Positions 27,760 to 31,111 of a DNA stretch of 31,111 nt are shown here, piece after piece (the stretch's first letter is position 1; the number at the start of each line of letters is the position of its first letter). This DNA comes from Xenorhabdus eapokensis (GTDB lineage Bacteria > Pseudomonadota > Gammaproteobacteria > Enterobacterales > Enterobacteriaceae): the NCBI RefSeq assembly GCF_001908105.1, contig NZ_MKGQ01000010.1, positions 108,836-139,946 on the forward strand, written 5' to 3'. The position numbers were made by a program, and so were the translations under genes. The notes under the pieces were generated by a model. That model was not told where the DNA came from. It was given only the letters and a program-made list of their open reading frames with translations, and made no database searches.

Positions 27760-29301
27760 ATGACAATGAACAGAAGAGATTTTATCTCTACTGCTACGAC
27801 CCTCGTAGGGGCTGGAGTACTTTCATCCATACTTCCTACTACATCTTTGGTTGCGCGGACCTTAACTACAATTGATGCTCCGGTCATCAATATTGACCAC
27901 TTTCGGCCAATGCTGTTACAAGATGCACGATACAGAACCAGCCTGTTAGGATTAGATCCGCGCATCTGGAATTGGCATAGAGACATGGCTGCCAACACTA
28001 GGCCAGCTAACTATTATGAAGCTTCCTTGGTTGACTGGCCGGCTTTTGGCGGCTTTTCCAAAGACCAGAGCAGTGAGGTTGTAGTTATTGGCGGTGGGTT
28101 ATTAGGTGCTTCCACCGCATTGCATCTTGCTGAAGCGGGTGTGGATGTGATTCTGGTTGAAAAGGATAACATTGGTTCGGGAGCCTCTGGCCGTAATGGG
28201 GGACAGATGACCCCTGGAATTGCCCGTTGGGCGGCTGAAACGGTATTAGAAAAATTTTCACCCGATGAGGCTAAACGTTTATGGCGTTTTGCATCGATAG
28301 AAGCGATGAATCTTGTGGACGAACTCTGCGATCGTTACGGCTTTGAATGTGACCGCAAATACGGTCATATTACCGCAGCGATACATCCAGGTCATATGGG
28401 GCCATTAGTAGCTAATGCTGATGCTCGTCGCCAGTTGGGGGACAGGGCGGTGAAGGTTATTGGCACACACGAATTGCAGGAAAAACATGTACGTTCAAGG
28501 ATCTATCATGGAGCCAATATTGACAGCATCGGTGGCCAGGTTCAGCCTCTGGCGCTGCTGCGAGGCATGGTTTATGGCTTTATTAAGCTAGGGGGACGAG
28601 TTTATGACGGTACAAAAGTGAAGGGAATCAAGCAAGATGGCGGTAGCACAGTCATAGAAACTGAACAGGGAGTTATCAGAGCGAGTAAAGCGGTGGTACT
28701 GGGGGTACATGGTTCTACTGATAAGTTTATCTCAGGCCCTTCTACTACAGTGCCTTTTTTCACCTACGTGGCGGTAACTCCGCCGTTGCCGGTCGATATA
28801 AAAGAGCTTATTCCATCAGATCTGCCGGTCTACGATACACAGTTACAGATAGATTATTATCGCGCGGTGCGTGACAACCGTCTGCTATTCGGTGGGCAAG
28901 GTACTGGTAATTCCTGGTCACCGCGGGATGTGAACAACTACTTGCTTGATCGTATCAGAACCGTGTTCCCACATCTGGAAAACCCTGAACTGGAATATTC
29001 CTGGGGTGGGATTAGCGATCTGACCCTGAACGGTGCCACCGATGCCCGTAAGAGCGGTGACAATATCCCTGTATATATGGTTCATGGCTGGAGCGGACAT
29101 GGCGTGGCACAGACGGTACGCATTGGCAAAGCCATCAGCGACGATTTCATCGGACGTAACCAAGACTTTACTATGCTTACCAAAATTGACCACATGAGAA
29201 TTCCACTAGGCTCCTATCTCTCTCCGATAGCTATCCCATTAATTAAAGTCGCTCTGGGGGTAATAAGCACACTTAATCCGGCAGATATAGTTTCGTTCTG
29301 A
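27760..29301 (+). CDS. Tat-leader FAD-dependent amine oxidase, PuuB/OrdL-like
   Basis: DAO-type flavoprotein of 513 residues. The dinucleotide-binding motif VVVIGGGLLGASTALHLAEAG is at about 107-127. GSGASGRNGGQM (139-150) is typical of PuuB/OrdL-type gamma-glutamylputrescine oxidases, as is YYEASLVDWPAF just before the Rossmann fold. The first 80 or so residues are extra: they open with MTMNRRDFISTATTLVGAGVLSSI, a twin-arginine leader, but no clean A-x-A cleavage site is visible. A hydrophobic stretch near the C-terminus (about 487-505) might associate with membrane. AAAGGAG is seven bases before the ATG. Likely role: oxidative deamination of a polyamine-type substrate to the aldehyde for the dehydrogenase. 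Confidence 0.82.
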   Translation: MTMNRRDFISTATTLVGAGVLSSILPTTSLVARTLTTIDAPVINIDHFRPMLLQDARYRTSLLGLDPRIWNWHRDMAANTRPANYYEASLVDWPAFGGFSKDQSSEVVVIGGGLLGASTALHLAEAGVDVILVEKDNIGSGASGRNGGQMTPGIARWAAETVLEKFSPDEAKRLWRFASIEAMNLVDELCDRYGFECDRKYGHITAAIHPGHMGPLVANADARRQLGDRAVKVIGTHELQEKHVRSRIYHGANIDSIGGQVQPLALLRGMVYGFIKLGGRVYDGTKVKGIKQDGGSTVIETEQGVIRASKAVVLGVHGSTDKFISGPSTTVPFFTYVAVTPPLPVDIKELIPSDLPVYDTQLQIDYYRAVRDNRLLFGGQGTGNSWSPRDVNNYLLDRIRTVFPHLENPELEYSWGGISDLTLNGATDARKSGDNIPVYMVHGWSGHGVAQTVRIGKAISDDFIGRNQDFTMLTKIDHMRIPLGSYLSPIAIPLIKVALGVISTLNPADIVSF

Positions 29302-29316
29302 TATCGCATGCGATAT
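29301..29316. repeat. perfect 16-bp palindrome at the oxidase stop codon
   Basis: ATATCGCATGCGATAT is its own reverse complement and begins at the last base of the oxidase stop codon. It could be a protein-binding site or an mRNA 3' hairpin; nothing else supports either. Confidence 0.6.
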
Positions 29317-29339
29317 AGACATAGACGACCATTAAAAGA

Positions 29340-29366
29340 GGAGGCCAGAGAAAATATCAGGCCTCC
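29340..29366. terminator. possible terminator of the amine cluster
   Basis: GGAGGCC (29340-29346) pairs with GGCCTCC (29360-29366), 13-base loop, about 40 bases after the last gene of the cluster. The tail AGGCTCTTACT is not a proper T-run, so termination efficiency is doubtful. Confidence 0.5.
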
Positions 29367-29393
29367 AGGCTCTTACTATAAGTAAGTAGGTGA

Positions 29394-29660
29394 ATACAGA
29401 TAAAATATTACAACAATGTTGCTATTAGAGAACTTCGTGAAGAAACAGGTATCCGAAAAGATAATGTTGGACAATGTATTGCTCAAAGAACATTTGAAAT
29501 GATTCTCCCTAGTGGAGAGGCTGTTTTAGCGAAGGAACATTTTTATATCGTAAAGTTTGATAAAGAAGATATCAATACGCTGGAAACTGTTTATTCTAAT
29601 GATATACCAGAAATATATCGTCATTATTTAAAGAACATTGGATTTTGTGAGCGTTTATAA
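29394..29660 (+). pseudogene. 5'-truncated NUDIX hydrolase
   Basis: A frame of about 88 codons, opening after TGA 29391-29393 and ending at TAA 29658-29660, contains AIRELREETGI, the second half of a NUDIX box (RE-x2-EE-x-G). The preceding GX5E half and the N-terminal strands are absent and no good start is seen. The remainder (HFYIVKFDKEDI, IYRHYLKNIGF) looks like a normal NUDIX C-terminus. It is probably a deletion remnant from a pyrophosphohydrolase gene. Confidence 0.75.
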
Positions 29661-29959
29661 AAGAAAAGCTCGGCTGGCGCGGGAAACTTATCTCGGTGGC
29701 AGCGAAGTGATGAATCGTTTTGGGTGATTGGGTTTCACTGAGGGTCACGTGAGTGCAGACCAGTGTTCATATGTCAAGTGTTATTGCAAGTTTAAAATGT
29801 CACCCATTCCCACAAAGTAGAAATGTCACTTACTGACTGTAACTCACTGATATTAAGTTTGCACAAAATCGTGATTCTGGTTTACCCTGAATGGGTAATG
29901 ATAATCCCTCCCCGAAACCGTCATGTTGAAAATCGTTTAGCTAGTGTTATGAGGATATT
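29661..29959. other. intergenic region between NUDIX remnant and LprI-like gene
   Basis: About 300 bases without a gene. AAATGTCAC occurs twice in direct orientation (29795-29803, 29821-29829), which resembles terminal repeats of some IS elements, but no element boundary can be drawn. The last 100 bases should hold the promoter of the following gene. GAGGAT just before the ATG is its likely Shine-Dalgarno. Confidence 0.5.
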
Positions 29960-30382
29960 ATGGGAAAAAAATTATTGAGCGTTATTACTCTTGTGACTAT
30001 TTGCTTAACTAACTTTGTTTCATACGCACAAACTGATAGTAAGCCGAAAGGTGCATATACTGAATGTTTCGAAAATCCAGAAGTAAAATCTACCATTGAC
30101 ATGGCGCCTTGTTTAGCAAAACTACAGCATTCAGCAAATCAGGAACTCGCTAAAGTTTTTCGCAATGCAACAAAACATATTGCGGATACAGGATCGTCTG
30201 CAAGCGATGCCGCAATCAAATCCTATCACGCAGCACTTAAGGCATTCGAAACATTTCGCAATATTGAGTGCCAAAGAGTAGGCGATACTTATATGGGGGG
30301 CAATGGAGCGGGAGCGGGACAAGCGTCTTGTGCTGTTGATCTAACACGCTGGTACACAGAAAAAATTAGCCTTGAGAAGTGA
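29960..30382 (+). CDS. LprI-like (DUF1311) periplasmic protein
   Basis: Exported protein of 140 residues. A signal peptide runs to about residue 23 (...SYA). It is followed by the DUF1311/LprI pattern: CFENPEVKSTIDMAPCLAKLQHSANQELAKVF with Cys36 and Cys51, then FRNIECQRVGDTYMGGNGAGAGQASCAVDLTRWYTE with the second cysteine pair. Members include a mycobacterial lysozyme inhibitor; that function is not established for this branch. It stands alone between the NUDIX remnant and the dif-like structure. Confidence 0.8.
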   Translation: MGKKLLSVITLVTICLTNFVSYAQTDSKPKGAYTECFENPEVKSTIDMAPCLAKLQHSANQELAKVFRNATKHIADTGSSASDAAIKSYHAALKAFETFRNIECQRVGDTYMGGNGAGAGQASCAVDLTRWYTEKISLEK

Positions 30383-30499
30383 GTTGCCAAAGAAAATTAC
30401 AATGCATCAGAACTTAATGTAGAAGTACAGGAACACGTCATTGGCTTTAAAAAAATCAATGGCTGGATCTTGTGCGAAAAATTATGCCGCAAAAAGTGA
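30383..30499 (+). pseudogene. unassigned open stretch in frame after the LprI-like stop
   Basis: Immediately after the TGA at 30380-30382 the same frame stays open for 38 codons to TGA 30497-30499, reading ...VQEHVIGFKKINGWILCEKL. There is no start codon of quality. It looks protein-like (mixed charge, few rare residues) but I do not recognise it. It could be the tail of a degraded gene, or chance. Confidence 0.3.
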
Positions 30500-30523
30500 C
30501 TTATGATATTGGTGTTACATCAA

Positions 30524-30620
30524 GGGTTCGCATAATGTATCAACGTTATGTTGAATTGCGGGCTGCTAAAATCGCAGAGCAGCCCAGCAATTTACACATA
30601 ACGTGGATTATGCGAATCCC
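30524..30620. other. paired inverted dif-like (XerC/XerD) sites forming a hairpin: filamentous-phage att region
   Basis: The left arm has GGTTCGCATAA (30525-30535), a 10-base centre, and TTATGTTGAAT (30546-30556); each half differs by one base from the E. coli dif halves GGTGCGCATAA and TTATGTTAAAT. The right arm, read on the minus strand, has GATTCGCATAA (30618-30608), a 6-base centre TCCACG, and TTATGTGTAAA (30601-30591). The arms pair nearly throughout, closing with GGGCTGCT/AGCAGCCC around a 10-base loop. Folding one strand makes a double-stranded XerC site and XerD site, the architecture described for CTX-phage attP. Confidence 0.75.
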
Positions 30621-30654
30621 ACGCCGATCATACAGTTATAACCCCTAACTTTCG

Positions 30655-30678
30655 CTCTCTCTTGGTTACAAGAGAGGG
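30655..30678 (+). promoter_or_regulatory. hairpin overlapping the ribosome-binding site of the first phage gene
   Basis: CTCTCTTG (30657-30664) pairs with CAAGAGAG (30669-30676) around GTTA, extendable by two pairs. The 3' arm is the Shine-Dalgarno GAGAGGGG directly before ATG 30682, so folding would hide the ribosome-binding site. Confidence 0.5.
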
Positions 30679-30681
30679 GCT

Positions 30682-30873
30682 ATGAAGATCATCTATTTCG
30701 ATTACATCGCAGGTTTTGGCATCAATGCTTTTATTGCTGATGAATTGGACTTTTTCCCATCTTTTGATGAATTAATTCATTATTGTATCGCGCTTTATGG
30801 CGATCAGATTGTTCTTGTTTCCACCACTGTTACATCAGGGATTTCTACTGGCTATCAGGAGTCTTCAAAATGA
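30682..30873 (+). CDS. small hypothetical phage protein upstream of the replication gene
   Basis: Sixty-three residues starting MKIIYFDYIAGFGINAFIAD, acidic, without membrane helix or known motif. The Shine-Dalgarno is strong but lies within a hairpin. Its TGA overlaps the ATG of the replication initiator (ATGA), so the two are translationally coupled. I do not recognise it. Its place, between the att structure and the initiator, suggests an early phage gene. Confidence 0.6.
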   Translation: MKIIYFDYIAGFGINAFIADELDFFPSFDELIHYCIALYGDQIVLVSTTVTSGISTGYQESSK

Positions 30874-31111
30874 TGACTGATAGGTCTGTTTTTATTGATT
30901 ACCTTGCATTTTCTGCGCCATTGTCTTGCATGAAAGACGTTCATACTTTTCAGGAAAAAGGTCATGAATGGCGCAAATACCAGCCTTTGCCATCTTATAA
31001 AAACCATAAATATAACGCGATGCTCGACTTTAACATCCTATAACATTGGCTTGTTGAAGCCAGTCCCGTTGACTTTTACCTTGTTGAAAATTGGCAAAAA
31101 TACCCAACGTG
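30870..31111 (+). pseudogene. filamentous-phage replication initiator (RstA/gene II type), in-frame stop, runs off window
   Basis: Starts at ATG 30870 with AGGAG eight bases upstream. FIDYLAFSAPLSCMKDVHTF and HEWRKYQPLPSYKNHKYNAM are what I recognise as the N-terminus of RstA-like initiators (Rep_trans family), which nick the phage origin for rolling-circle replication. TAA at 31041-31043 stops it after 57 codons. The same frame then continues HWLVEASPVDFYLVENWQKY to the window end and looks like the same protein. So it is probably inactivated by a nonsense change, unless this is a sequence error. Confidence 0.7.

Noticed and set aside
22170..29301. A complete Puu putrescine pathway
   Set aside because: Glutamate-putrescine ligase, gamma-Glu-GABA hydrolase and the PuuP permease are not in the window, so only resemblance of individual enzymes can be claimed.
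29795..29829. Two direct AAATGTCAC copies as an IS end
   Set aside because: No transposase, no matching far end and no target duplication; kept only as a remark in the intergenic entry.
30524..30620. Integron attC site
   Set aside because: It has the bulged hairpin look of attC, but the outer ends do not give the RYYYAAC/GTTRRRY core sites, whereas all four half-sites resemble Xer dif halves.
30524..30620. Plain chromosomal dif site
   Set aside because: The left arm has a 10-base centre instead of 6 and is paired with an inverted second copy, so it is not a simple 28-base dif, although its XerC half may derive from host dif.
30783..31043. Longer reading of the replication initiator beginning at 30783
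   Set aside because: The first 29 codons lie inside the small upstream gene and lack family character; ATG 30870 has a good Shine-Dalgarno and overlaps the preceding stop.
1..31111. tRNA or rRNA genes
   Set aside because: I looked for cloverleaf-like segments with T-loop GTTCGA motifs and for rRNA-like blocks and saw none convincing.

Overview
The window reads as an ordinary chromosomal segment from the replication terminus of an AT-rich enterobacterium, most likely Photorhabdus/Xenorhabdus or another Morganellaceae. That placement is inferred from protein resemblance and gene order, since no 16S or other marker is present. From left to right the core genes run nth-rsxEGDCBA-ydgK (minus strand), ydgJ-yfeH (plus), add-ydgA-manA (minus), fumC (plus), tus (minus), a YaiV/IprA-like regulator (plus), ynfM (minus), ynfL-(mlc remnant)-ynfK (plus), then ynfD, ynfB and ydfG (minus). 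As I recall the E. coli K-12 map, this is collinear with the stretch from nth down towards dif, with a few insertions and losses.

Two near-identical replication terminators (Ter) lie at 242-259 and 15993-16010, the second over the tus promoter. Both point the same way and should block forks moving leftward. That is the polarity expected if dif lies to the right. At 30524-30620 there is indeed a pair of inverted dif-like XerC/XerD sites forming a long hairpin, the layout of the attP of CTX-type filamentous phages. It is followed by a small gene and the start of a filamentous-phage replication initiator (RstA/gene II type). The right edge is therefore best read as the left boundary of a filamentous prophage integrated at or next to dif. 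The replication gene appears to carry an in-frame stop.

Between ydfG and the prophage lies an accessory block (22.1-29.3 kb, GC-richer by eye). It is a one-directional cluster: aminobutyraldehyde-type aldehyde dehydrogenase, a tandem SnoaL-like protein, a GntR/FCD regulator, a soluble Cache-domain protein, a GabT-like aminotransferase, a DUF805 membrane protein, and a PuuB-like FAD amine oxidase with a twin-arginine leader. Together they suggest catabolism of a polyamine or related amine with dedicated ligand sensing, but without the PuuA/PuuD gamma-glutamylation steps or a transporter.

Decay is visible at several points: a possible IS982-type end at the left edge, the C-terminal stub of mlc exactly where synteny predicts mlc, a 5'-truncated NUDIX gene at 29.4-29.66 kb, and an open stretch after the LprI-like gene. 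All functional calls come from recognising families by eye; no searches were run.
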